DNA from: Emiliania huxleyi CCMP1516
Taxonomy: Eukaryota > Haptophyta > Isochrysidales > Noelaerhabdaceae
NCBI RefSeq assembly: GCF_000372725.1
Contig: NW_005194878.1
Coordinates: 367,691-431,690 of the forward strand
Direction: 5' to 3'
DNA: 64,000 bases
Shown: positions 10,901-22,200 of the stretch, in pieces
How the letters are laid out: each line of letters opens with the position of its first letter
Numbering within the stretch: the first letter of the stretch is position 1
Notes under the pieces: generated by a model
Seen by the model: only the letters and a program-made list of their open reading frames with translations
Told to the model about the DNA's origin: nothing
Databases searched by the model: none
Made by a program: the position numbers and the translations under genes

Positions 10901-13900
10901 GGGAGGGCACTCGTCGCAGGGGTGGACCGCGCCGGCTGTGGACTGGCTCGTCCCCGGAGAGCAAGGGATGCACGACTCGGCACTGGGGGCGCCCATATAG
11001 GGCATGTAGAAGCCCGGAGCACACGGGAGCGGTTCCGCTGTGCCCTTTGGACAAAAGTGGCCTCGCTTACACGCACCATCGCAGGAGGAGTTGGTGAGGC
11101 CGCTCCTGTTCCCGGAGTAGCCAGCAGGGCAAAGGTTGCACTCGGGAACGCTGAAGTCGCCAAAAAAGGAGCCCTTGCGCGGCATCCAGCTGCCCAAGCG
11201 GCAGTCCCAGTCTATCGGCTTGTCGGTCTGTATCGTGGCACCGTCGTTGTCGTCGCCAGCGGTGTTGCCGGTGAAGGAGGCGTCGCTGATCGAGGAGCGC
11301 GTGTTTGAAAGGTACAGCACCGAGCCTGACGAACTCGCACTGTTGTCGATGAAGTCGACACTCGCGATGGAGAGAGGCTCGCGGTTATCCCTCGCCCAGA
11401 CTACGCCGCCGTCCTGCGGTTGCGAAGAGAGAGCGGGGCGTGAGGCAGCCGTGGCCCTCTTTATCTCTCGCCCCGCTGCCGTGCGTCGCTGCTGGAGTAC
11501 GGCTAGCTCTACGCGGCGCACAGTGTCAGCCGAGCAGCCCGACACGGTCGAGCCGCTTATCGAGACTGCACCGCTGTTCTGATTGGCGTAGACGACGCCG
11601 CCGTCCTGCGGTTGCGAGGAGAGAGCGGGGTGAGGCAGCCGTGGCGCTCTCCACTGTCGCCCCGCTGCCGTGCGCCGCTGCAGGGGCGCGGCTAGCTCTA
11701 CGCGGCGCACGTTGTCAGCACTGCAGTCCCTCACATCCGAGTCGATGATCGAGACCGCACCGCAGCTAGACGCGTAGACGACGCCGCCGTCCTGCGGTTG
11801 CGAGGAGAGAGCGGGGTGAGGCAGCCGTGGCGCTCTCCACTGTCGCCCCGCTGCCGTGCGCCGCTGCAGGGGCGCGGCTAGCTCTACGCGGCGCACGTTG
11901 TCAGCACTGCAGTCCCTCACATCCGAGTCGATTATCGAGACCGCACCGCTGTACTGCGCCCAGACGACGCCGCCGTACTGCGGTTGCGAGGAGAGAGCGG
12001 GGTGAGGCAGCCGTGGCCCTCTATATCTCTCGCCCCGCTGCCGTGCGGCGCTGCTGGAGTGCAGCTAGCTCTACGTGGCGCACAGAGCCAGCCGAGCAGC
12101 TCGTCACGTTCGAGCCGATTATCGAGACCGCACCGCTGCGAGACGCGTCGACGACGCCGCCGCCCTGCGGTTGCGAGGAGAGAGCGGGGTGACGCAGCCG
12201 TGGCCCTCTCCATCTCTCGCCCCGCTGCCGTGCGGCGCTGCAGAGCGGCTAGCTCTACGCGGCGCACCCCGTAGCCAGTAGCCCTGCAGTTCGTGATCGT
12301 CGAGTCGATGATCTCGACGTCGCCTGCGCCGTAAGCGTACACAACGCCGCCGCCCCAGTCCGCCCTCCCGTTGACGAGGGTCAGCCCCCGCAGGGTGAGG
12401 CTGCAGCCGCCCGAGATGTAAAAGAGCCTGGTCTGTCCCTGGCCGTCGAGCGTCGCGCCCTCGCCGCTGCTCGCGACGGTCACCTTGATGCTGGAGCCGC
12501 AGCTGATCTGGCTGCTCAGCTTGAAGTCTGCCCTGGGCGGCAGGTAGATTGCGACGTCGGCTTGCGAAGTAGCAGCCTCCGTGATCAGGGAGCGGAGCTG
12601 GGCCTCGCTCGACGCGGACGGCGGGGACGGCGGCGGAAGGGACGGCGGCGGCGACGGCGGCGGGACCGGCGCCTTGGCCGGAGGGTACGGCGGCGGCGAC
12701 GGCGACGCGGACGGAGGCGGCGGCGACGGCGAGGCGGAGGGAGGCGGCGGCGACGGCGATGCTGAGGGCGGCGGCGGTGACGGCGATTCCGAGGGAGGCG
12801 GCAGCGACGGCGAGGCGGACGGCGGCGGCGGCGAGGGCGAGGCGGACGGAGGGGGCGGCGGAGACGGCGGTGGCGGCAATGGCGGCGGCAGCGACGGCGG
12901 CGACGGAGAGGACGGTGGCTCTGACGGCCTGCAGGTGGAGACAGGGCACGTTGTCGTGAGGGTGTAGGCACCGCTGCTCGAAGAATATCCGTCGACGATA
13001 ATGTAGTAGCACGTGCCGGCCGAGAGCAACACGTCCAGTACGGTTCGCGTACCGCAATCGCCACAATCGTCGCAGTTGCTTACTTCTGACCCAGAGAGAG
13101 TGAAGACTCTCAGCCACGTGTCAAAGTTCGAGCCACACGAGTTGAAAGTGTGGATGCCCGAGGCGCAGGCGCAAAACGTATAGACGGCATCCGGGGCTGC
13201 GTTACCGATCTGGTTGCTGTAGGACGAGGTGTCACCCCCCGTGGTAAAGCCACAAGAGAGGGGTTCCACATCAGTCACTGACAGCCAGGGCGGCGGCGAA
13301 GGCGGCGGTGGCAGAAACGCCACCACGGAGGGCGGCGCTTCCGCCACAGCTCCGTCTACCAGCAGGCGGCGCAGCTCTCTCCGCTTCGTCTCCACCGGGC
13401 AGGAGCCCCGCGCCGCCGACTCGCTGGCCAAGCACCGCGCCGGCAGCATCGAGGAGGACGCCTCCAAGTCGCCAAACGGCATCAGCGCCAGGTTTCGCCT
13501 CGACCCGGCGTACTTCAGCAGGGTGCGAGCTCGGTCTCCTCGTGGAGCCATACTTTGCTCGGCGCGGATGCACTCGCCGTCGATCTCATGCGGCAGGAAG
13601 GCCGGGCGATCGATGCGTCTCATGCGCTGGCCGTTCGGACCGACACCGGCGCTCGCGTTGTTCCAGCCCCATGTGTTGCGGCCGCCGAGGTGGCGCGTGT
13701 AGACACCCTCCGTCCCTGGGAGGATCGTCGAGCACGCGCACTCCTGAAGTGCGCCATCCAGGAATCCAATATCCTCGCCGATGTCCACCTCTGGATACCC
13801 GGCCCCATCGGCCCAGAGCGAGCGGCGGAAGGTCAAGGTCCCCATATTGGGTCCTCCCCACGGATTCTCATAGTATTCGAGCGAGTTCGTTCCGACCCAT

Positions 13901-16900
13901 GCATAAATCCGAAAGCGCAAGACGCTGGCGTCGTACTTGCCGCCGAGGATCGGGGCCACCTGCGTTGCCACGCGCGTGTCAGAGTACAGATCGTCTGAGT
14001 CCCAAGTGACGATCACGCTTCCCTGCGCTAAGCTGCATGCAACGTTGCGCTTGTAGCCCACCGAGCTGCCAGTCTCGACGTGCCGGTAAGTGACGTCCAA
14101 GTCCGGAAATCGACCGAGGACGGCAGCTATTGGCCCCACGGCGCCCGGTCCACTCTCGGCCCCGGCGCCTGGTTTGCCGCCGCTGATGTCGTCGCCCAAA
14201 TCGTTGACGACAACCACCTCCAAGCGCGGATACGTCTGCCTCCTGACCTGCTCGAGTGCCAGCTTCAAGTAGCCCGCGCGGTCTGGCGTGACCAGGACGA
14301 CAATGGACACGAGTTCCGTATAGCTTGGCTCGAGGAAGCGGGTCGAGGGCCGAGACACGTGCGGCAGCAAGCTCACCCGCGGGTCTTCGCCGTACGCCAA
14401 CTCGTACACGCGTTCGTTGGATGGCTGAAACAGCTTCGAGAGGCTCTGGCGCTCCACCGGGCTCGTAATCTCAGTCGCGAGGAGCGGGTGCTTGCCTGCA
14501 TTCTCATGACGTGCCTCACCTTGAAGGGTTGCCAGGGGGGGGCGCTGCGACCGCTTGCCACTGCGGCGCTGCACAAGGCTCAGCAAGCCGGTGATGGTAG
14601 GGCCGGCCGCCGCCAGGTACCACGCGGTCGGCACGATGGCGATCTGCCCGAGCTGCGCCAGGATCCCGTCAAGCTGGGGCCCGTACTGCCCGTGCGCCCA
14701 CAGCGGGTGTGGGTCGTCGGCGTCGTCCTTCACAAAGTCGGAGAAGGTTGCGCTGGACGGTGTGGCGATGCCCGCCACCGGGTATGACTTCATGTGGTAG
14801 AATGCGGACTGTGCGCGCTGCAGGGGCTCGCAGAGGAGGACCGCGAAGGTCGTGCGCTCGAGCCGGGCCGAGCCGTACATGCTGGCGAGCCGGCCGAGGG
14901 ACGAGTTGTCGAGCAGGTAGTCGGGCGTCGCGTCCATCGTGAGCACATCCCGGCCGCACGGAGGAAAGATCGAAGCGTAGTGCTCGATCCCACGCTCGTA
15001 CCGCTCCGGCGTGTTGAAGAAGTGAGGCTCCTTGCCATTGGAGTACGCGATGCCGTCATCAAAGCTGTGGGAGAGGCGGACTCCGTGCTGCACGAGCTGT
15101 CTGGCCAGCGATGTCGTGCCACACTTTTGCGCGCCAAGCAAGAAGAGCTCCGGGAGCTGGCGGCCCGCGACACAAAGCGGCCCCGGCGCGTCGGTGGCGT
15201 CAGCGCCGTCCTCCTCCTTGGCCGCGGCGCCCTCAGGACCCCAGTCGAGATCCATCATCGCGAATGGCGCTCGGCCCTCTTGCGCAGCGCGCACGTCAAA
15301 AGTGAGCAGCGGCAGCTGCATGCCAAAGGCTCGCGCAAACGTGTCTCGCACGTGGCGAGCCTGCGCCGGGCTGCCCTCGACGCGGTCGACCGGTCCCGCA
15401 TTGATCGGAAGGAAGACGGCCTCCACCACGCTTGGAAGCGCGTCGCCTACTGCCACCGCATCGAGAAGCACCTCGTTGTAGCGGCAGCCGTTGCGGTCGC
15501 GCGCCGTGTTGACGGTATTGACGACGCAAGTCTCACGCCACTGCAGAGAGCTCTCGTGTGCCTTCAACATTGCCGCCAGATCCCGGTAATGGTGCGGGCG
15601 GCCGGGCGAGTCGCGAGCCTCGCACTGCTCGAGTAGCGACTTGCCTTTGCCGAAGCGGTATGAGCCGCAATCGCCCGCACATGCGCAGGGGGTCGCGCCG
15701 CTCGTGAGGTGCGCCGGGTTTAGGATGATGCCGACAGCCGAGTTCGAAAAGGTGTAGGGCAAGCGTGCGTTGATGATGGAGCCAGACATCCTGTCGCTCA
15801 AGCCAGGTTTACCTTCCCCCGTGAGCCACGGCACGCCTGGGTCTGCGTGGCGAACGATGAGGCCCACGTCGCGAAGGTCATCGGCCGGACGGCCGGACAG
15901 GAAACGTGCGTTGATGGCCGCAAGATCTCGGGCAATCTCGGCCGGGGGCAACGTCGCATCGGAGATCGAATTGAGAAGCGCGACGCCGCCGGAGACGTAC
16001 GAAGAGTAGACGAGGGCCGCGCCGCTTGCCCCGATCGCCACGAGGGCGAAGAAGCAAAGCAGGCCGGGCCAGCAGGACTTGGGCCAGCAGAACCATCCGC
16101 CGGCAGAGACGGAGCCCTCCGGCATGACGTTCGCGCCCTGTGCACATGAGACGGGATGTGGGCCACGAGCAGGTGCGAGGTCATATAGGCGGCGAGCACG
16201 CGCCGAGGTTGTGGTCGGCAACTTGGAGACGCGGGGCGCCTTGCCGTGGATCATGCCCTCGTTACCGTCCGTTCCGACCAGGGCCGCGAACCCGTTGGGG
16301 TTCTTGCCGCCGATCGGGGTGGCGTGTTCGGTGCGCTCATTCAGGTTGCCCTTGCGCTCGATCTTGCAGAGCGGCGAGGGCGTCTTCCACTCGTCGATTC
16401 CCTGTGCGCGCGACGTGCGGCAGAAAGTCAATACGTCGGAACTCCGTTTCCCTATCGCACAGATTGGGGCAGACTCCGCGTGTGTGCACAGCAGCGTGCG
16501 AGGCGCTCACCGCCGGGGCGGGCGTCTCCGCTGGAAACTGCTTGGCCGCCGAGACGGCCCAGTCGGCGTCGCCCTACGCAATGAAAGCGCGGCGGGTCGA
16601 CGAAGAGGAGTGGGTCGGATAACGCGCGGCGCAGAGTGCAAGGCGCTCACCGCCGGGGCGGGCGTCTCCGCTGGAAATTCCTTGATCGACGGCGGCGGTG
16701 GCTCGCCACCGCCGGTCACCGGCTTGAAAGCCGGCGCGTCTTCGGTGTCCGGCTTGAGAGCCGGCGCTTTTTCGGTGACGCCGGCTGTCGGCGGGTCGGT
16801 CGGGCGCGCAAGCTTGGGCCAGAAAACGGCGTTCGGGCTCGGCTCGTGGGCGGAGAACATGGCCGTGGCCTTGCCCGAGTCGACGGCGTCCGCGTCGGGG

Positions 16901-17189
16901 TCCTTTTCCGCGGCCGGGTCCTTCTTGAGGGTGCTCTCGTCGAGGGAGGCCTCCGCGCCAGACTTGGCCTCGGGGTTGTCCTTGGTCACGACGCTGTTCT
17001 TGTCGCACCCCTGTGGGCGAAGGAGAATGGGGATCGTGTTGGGAGGAGAGTGGAGATCTGCGACAAGCGCACACGCACCGACAAGTTTTCTCCGAGGGGC
17101 GAAGACGACTTCGACTCGGACAAAACTACCTTAATGCGGCCGTCTCTGGCTGGCACGCTGCCGACCACTATTGTCCCGTTCTCTGACAT
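4988..17189 (-). CDS. Gene A: giant sulfotransferase / GT2 / beta-helix / GCC-repeat / multipass / TIR protein
   Basis: A spliced gene of roughly 3,400 codons. ATG is at 17189 (MSENGTIVV...); exon 1 is 17189-17079 (37 codons) and the stop is at 4988-4990. Domains in order: acidic cytoplasmic tail; one membrane segment (LLCFFALVAIGASGAALVY, about 16060-15990); an unnamed region (GLIVRHADP...YNEVLLDAV); sulfotransferase with 5'-PAPS loop LGAQKCGTTSL (about 15140); GT2 glycosyltransferase with SIVVLVTPDRAG, DSDD (about 14000), GEDIGF and YTRHLGG (to about 13680); PPC-like sandwich (13255-12960); SPPPP stalk; beta-helix built from one-coil exons (12600-11270); GCC2/GCC3 Cys-rich repeats (11150-8220); multipass membrane region (7870-6505); TIR domain (about 6500-6050) with SHIWSTGQD, FLDVDDL, FFLSQGYF and Glu in NCLREV; C-terminal tail. 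Checked introns include 6112-6183 (GC-AG), 6280-6351 (GC-AG), 6431-6500 (GT-AG) and 7244-7318 (GC-AG). Catalytic activity is inferred. Confidence 0.8.
8745..10320 (-). repeat. Coding tandem array: 258-bp (86-residue) GCC2/GCC3-type units in gene A
   Basis: The same coding motif (ECTDASPGHFATTGST) recurs seven times at exact 258-bp spacing (about 8747, 9005, 9263, 9521, 9779, 10037, 10295). Each unit has the Cys pattern CxPC...GTY...CxxC..G.YC.....PC.AGSYS of the ephrin-receptor-like GCC2/GCC3 repeat. Units are nearly identical, so the expansion is recent. The paralogous gene C has a single copy (about 63233), six units (1,548 bp) fewer, which exactly explains the offset change between the two duplicated regions. 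Confidence 0.92.
11414..12267 (-). repeat. Exon-intron tandem array: one beta-helix coil per exon, near-identical introns
   Basis: Five introns of 103-108 nt (11414-11521, 11606-11710, 11792-11896, 11978-12083, 12165-12267) start GTGCGCCGCGTAGAGC and end CGCAACCGCAG on the minus strand. They separate exons of 84, 81, 81 and 81 nt, each coding about 27 residues of the form GGVVxAxxSGAVSIIxSxVxxCSA, the length of one parallel beta-helix coil. All introns lie at the same phase and position of the coil. The introns resemble each other more than the exons do. Gene B has two more copies (39207-39312, 39394-39501) and the fragment at 2390-2472 a degraded one. Confidence 0.9.
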
Positions 17190-19246
17190 GATGTTGGTCG
17201 AGTTGACTCGTACGTACCTAATACGAGGGGTGGATAGCGAGTGTCTGGTAAATGGGGACGAGCACTAGAGCGCCTCCACGAAGAGGTACGGAAGTGTCAT
17301 ACTGATCTCGGAAGTGATCTCGCGTCATCTCGGACAATCTCCCTCGGCTGACTGCACAGCACGTCGTGTTCGGGCAGTCCTCTGCTCTGAGAGCGTCTTT
17401 GAGGCGCATGGAGAGGAAGGGGGCTGCCGCACCTACTCGCAGCGTATACGCAGCTTGAGGCCCAACACGCAAGTAGCCGCGGCGGATCCCTCGCCCCACC
17501 TTGTTTTGGATCTGCGAGCGCGCGGGCGCGACGGCGGGCGAGCGTGCGTCAGATTCGTAAAATGAGATGCGCATGGTGCGGGCTTGCTTCGGGCGGCGCG
17601 GCAGCGCAGTAGGCATGGCGGCGATGCGCGGCTGCGCGCTGGGCCGTCGCTCTGCCGCGATCCGGGTGTGCGCCAGATTCGTGTCGCTCGAGCCTCGGAG
17701 CGCGCCGCGCGCGGGGCGTTCGCAGCAAGGGGGGCACAGGCACGAGCGCGCTGCAGCGCTTGGGCTGGGGGGTGAAGCGGCCGGGCACGCTCGCGCAAAG
17801 GCCAACACGCGCCGCAACGCGCGGGGCGCGGGGAGAGGGAGGGATTGGGAAACCTGAGCTCCGTGCTAACGTGCAACAAAACGGGCCTGCAACCAGGCGC
17901 CGTGGCAATCGTCGAGCTTCGGTGTGGTTCTCGAGGTTCTCGAGGTGGATATCCTTTGGCCGCGTTGGGTAGCGAGGATTGGTGTAACCCGAGCCACGGA
18001 GGCGTGTTTTCTGACGGCCGACCGTCAGTGCACGGAGTTGCCCCTTCTCCGACTGCCCCGGCTAGTTCACGAGTTTCGCGGGTGTGACCCCATGCGTCAA
18101 ACCCGAGACCTAGCGCGGGTGGGTTGGAGGGGCCTCGGAAAGGCGCGCAAAAAACATTCGCGCACAGAAGAATTCTATATCAAGCTCCAAGTGCTCCAAG
18201 CCCCTCGCATAGAAGAAGCTCGCTTTATTTTTCGAATACTGAAGCTCGTCGGTGCAATCGGCGAGCGGGCGCAGGAAGACGCCTGCGTTGGTCGGCGCTC
18301 ACCCCGGATCCTTATCTCTCTCCAGCCAGCCTGAGATCCCCTGCCAGCCCCTGCGATGCTAACGTGCAACAGCAACCAGGCGCCGAGAGTTCAGTTTGTT
18401 TGTTTGTTTGGCGCCGTGGCAGCGTGGCAGTCCCACAAATCTTAAATGTCGCACAGCACGATTCACACGACAGACAAGGCGCGGGCGACACTGAGGGATG
18501 GCCCGTCAACCGTCTCCCGGCACCGTTAGACCGGGTAGACGGTAGACCGTCAGGTAGACGAGTCTACCGCAGTCTACCGGTAGACCGTTGGTACCCCCAA
18601 CCTAGGACCCCAGTCTACCGCCTTCGGCACCGGCACCGGCAGACTTGGTACCCGCCCTTCGCCGCCCCGCACAAACAGAAACACACAACGTTAGAGTTGT
18701 TTGGTTGGTATTGCTAAATCTCTCTCTCTCTCTCTATCTCTCTCTGTCGCCACGACGAGGTCGAGCACGCTTCTATACGCTCGCCGAGCCTTCCTTTCCA
18801 TCCCATTAGGCAGCCTGGGAACGGTGGCGGTCAGAGGCAAAGCCTACGAGGGGTGGTGGAACCACATGTCACGGCTACTGCCGGCTCGCCGCGACGATAG
18901 CCTCCGAAGGCTGACTTTGCGGCACCATCATCGGACGATGTCGACGAGTTGGGTCGCTCTCGCGGTAGTCAGATGACCTCCCATGCTAGTATCATCGGCT
19001 AGGGCCGCAGGAAGCGCGGGGGAGGGCGCTGGGAGCAACACGGAGCTCCGTTGGACGTTTTCAAGATTAGCGTGTCACAGAGTGAATATGGAACTAGCCA
19101 CACACAACCTCACACACACTCAAACACATTCGTGTGAGTGAGTGGGTATTTTCTAAGAAAACCAAGCATGAATCTATTTCTCTAACTGACTAACTGTCTG
19201 ACTGACCTATGGGAACGGGTAGCACACTACACTGGCCCATTCTCCC
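17190..19246. other. Intergenic region upstream of gene A
   Basis: No convincing gene. Open frames on both strands lack recognisable motifs or intron structure. It holds the probable promoter of gene A, a duplicated GTGCAACA..AACCAGGCGCCG block (about 17868 and 18362), TCTACCG/CGGTAGA-rich inverted repeats (18515-18625), a CT tract (18719-18746) and a block at 18452-18483 whose reverse complement recurs at 59248-59278 (CTTGTCTGTCGTGTGAATCG). Confidence 0.6.
18515..18625. repeat. Short inverted/direct repeats of GGTAGAC and GTCTACC
   Basis: Within about 110 bp the heptamer GGTAGAC or its complement GTCTACC occurs many times in both orientations (for example GGGTAGACGGTAGACCGT and CTACCGGTAGACCG), so the segment can fold into several competing hairpins. 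Its function is unknown. Confidence 0.75.
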
Positions 19247-22200
19247 CTACGCCTCCAGCCGCGGCGAAGCCCCGGCGTCTCCCGCGCCGACGTGGACCGG
19301 CGACCCAGACGACCGCGCCGACTGCCTCTGGTGCGTCCGCCGCTGGTCCGCCAGCAGAAGCTCGTTGAGGTTGGCGAAGTGCGTGGCGCTGCTCGGCAGC
19401 CCCAGCCTGCGGCTGAGCGTGAGCGCCGCCGTGTAGAACCGGATGGCCGCCGTGCTCTTGCCCAAGCAGGAGTGGGCGATCCCGAGGCTGCCGAGCCGCG
19501 CGCACTCGCCCTCCTGGTCGCCCACCACGCGGCTGAGGGCGAGCGCCGCGGTGAGCTCGTCCACCGCCCGCGCGTGCGAGCCGAGGCTGCAGAGCACACC
19601 GCCCAAGTTCGCGCGGTGCACGCCTTCCGCTCGCCAGTCGCCCGTCTCGCGCGCAACCGCCAGCGCCGCCTCGTGCAGGGGGAGGGCAGCATGGGAGATA
19701 TGGGGAGATGTGGGGAGATATGGGGAGATGTGGGGAGATGTGGGGAGATGTGGGGAGATAGGGGGAGGTATGGGGAGATATGGGGAGATATGGGGAGATA
19801 TGAGGAGGTATGGGGAGGTATGGGGAGATATGGGGAGATATGGGGAGATGTGGGGAGATAGGGGGAGGTATGGGGAGATATGGGGAGATATGGGGAGATA
19901 TGAGGAGGTATGGGGAGGTATGGGGAGATATGGGGAGATATGGGGAGATGTGGGGAGATAGGGGGAGGTATGGGGAGATATGGGGAGATGTGGGGAGATG
20001 TGGGGAGATGTGGGGAGATGTGGGGAGGTGTGCGCCTCGTGCAGGGCGAGGGCCTGACTCAGCTGGCCGAGGTCGCCAAAAGTGTTGCCCAGGTGGCCGA
20101 GCTCGACTCCCTGCCCTCTCCGGTCGCCGCACTGTAGGCTCAGCGCGAGCGAGGCGGCGTGGCGCGCGAGTGCGTGCTCGTGCTCGCCGCGCGCCTGATG
20201 AGAGCTCTAGATCCTAGTTGATTGAGTGATTCGTTTGTTAGGCGAGGGCGGCGTGCTCGCGTGCGTCGCCGCGCGTCTGATGAGGGGGGTGATTGATTGA
20301 TGACTGATCGATGGGTTAACTAGGAGAGGGCTTGCTCGTGCGTCGCCGCTCGCCGAGTAGGAAAGAAACATTTTCTCCCCATATCTCCCCACATCTCCCC
20401 ATATCTTCCGTGCTCGCCGAGTAGGAAAGGCCCAGGCTCGAGAGCAGCGCGGCGGCGCTCCTAGAAAGGCGCGCGCGCCGGTCAGCTCCTGGTTCAAAAC
20501 AGACTCGAGAGAGCAGCAGCGTGGCGGCGGCGCTCCGCGTGTCGCCGAGCGCCTCGCTCACGCCGATGGCGGCGCGGAGCGCCTCCGCCGCCCGCTCGTG
20601 CTCTCCCAAGCTCTGCCACGCGATGCCAAGACTCCCCTCCGCCTGCCTCCACGAGACCGTGCGCAAGTGTGGGGAGATGCGGGGAGAGATGGGGAGATCT
20701 GGGGAGATGTGGGGAGATGTGGGGAGATGTGGGGAGATGTGGGGAGATGTGGGGAGATGTGGGGAGATGTGGGGAGATGTGGGGAGAGATGGGGAGATGT
20801 GGGGAGATGTGGGGAGATGTGCCTTCATCAGCGACCGCACGCGCACATGGACATGGGGACATGGGGGAGATTGGGGGAGATATGGGGCTGTTCTGGGGAG
20901 GGAGACATGCCTTCATCAGCGACCGAGCGCGCCCCTCGGGCAGCGGCAGCGCCGCAGCGAGAGCGCGCATCTCCTCGAACGCCTCCACCGCGGCGTCGGC
21001 GTCGCCCCGGCTCAAGTACGCGTTGCCTACGGGCTACGCGTGCTGAGTACGCCAGCCTCGGGGCGGGACTAGGGCATTGTGGGCAGCGAAACGTGTATCC
21101 AGAGCACCGCGTGAAGTCACAAGACGAGGCTTCCAAGTACAGTGCATACACAGCGGAATGCGGCCGAGTCTGTGCGGCGGAGTCCGTGTCCTCTCGAGCG
21201 CTGGCTGGGATACAAGAATGCGTATTCCGCGTCTAGGGCGAGATGCAGGGAGATACGGGGAGATATGGGGAGATACTCCGCTTCTAGCACACGTTGCCCC
21301 GCTCATGCAGTGCACGCATAGCGGCGGCGGCAGCGGCGCGCGCGCGAGTAGGTGGCCGCGAGGCCAGCAAGGCGTGCGGCAACGCGTGCGGCGGCAGGGA
21401 GCAGCGTCTGTGCCGCAGCCGGCAGCACCCCCACCACGCCGCCGTCCGCCTAATTGACCATTGAGTAACTGGTTGGTTGTGATTCACTAGCCGGGCAGCC
21501 CCCCCCCCCCCCCCCCCCCAAGCCCCCTTCCGCCTACTTATCGTTAATGAACCGAGTAGTTATGAGTCATTAGCCGGCGAACACACCACGCTGCCTTCCG
21601 CCTCGTCCTGCGGCGGTCGCCCAGTCCGCCGCCGACGTAGAGGCGCGGCGCCGGGCGGGCGTCGGCGGTGGCGGCGGAGGGGGAGCGCGGGCCGCGGCAT
21701 CGCTCGAACTCCGGGTACGGGTCCTCGCCTGATTAATTCGTTAATTAATTGATTGATTCACCCGCGGCATCCGTCGAGCTCCGGGTGCGGGTCCTCGCCT
21801 ATATGGGGAGATATGGGGAGATATGGGGAGATCGCGATCTCCGTCGGTTTCCGGGTGCGGGTCCTCGCCCCGCATCAGCGCATCGGCCGCCGCGCGCATC
21901 CCAACCCTGAAGGCGGCGAGCTCCACGGCCGCCTAATGAAGAGATGCTGACTAGTGAATTAGTTGAGTCGTTAATTCGCCCCTGATGGCGGCGAGCTCCA
22001 CTGGGCGCCTTCTCCCTCCTCGGCAGCCGGTTGCCGCCGCCGTCGGGCAGCGTGAAGGGCGCCGGCACGGCCTAACACAGAAGATAGAAGAAATGAAAAA
22101 AACCGACACCTCTCGCTGGAGATCGGCGCAGGTCCGCGCCTGTATATACGAAAGGCGCCGCGCCGGTGCTGTTCTTTCTCTAAATCGAGCCGAAACACGG

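Noticed and set aside
17218..17817. Minus-strand frame of 199 residues upstream of gene A
   Set aside because: No motif, no conservation with sequence upstream of gene B, several overlapping frames; treated as non-coding.
19692..20217. Long frames such as GRYGEIWGDMGRYGE and SPHISPYLPISPH
   Set aside because: They are translations of 10-bp satellites; open frames appear in many phases because units lack stops, and flanking exons splice across them.
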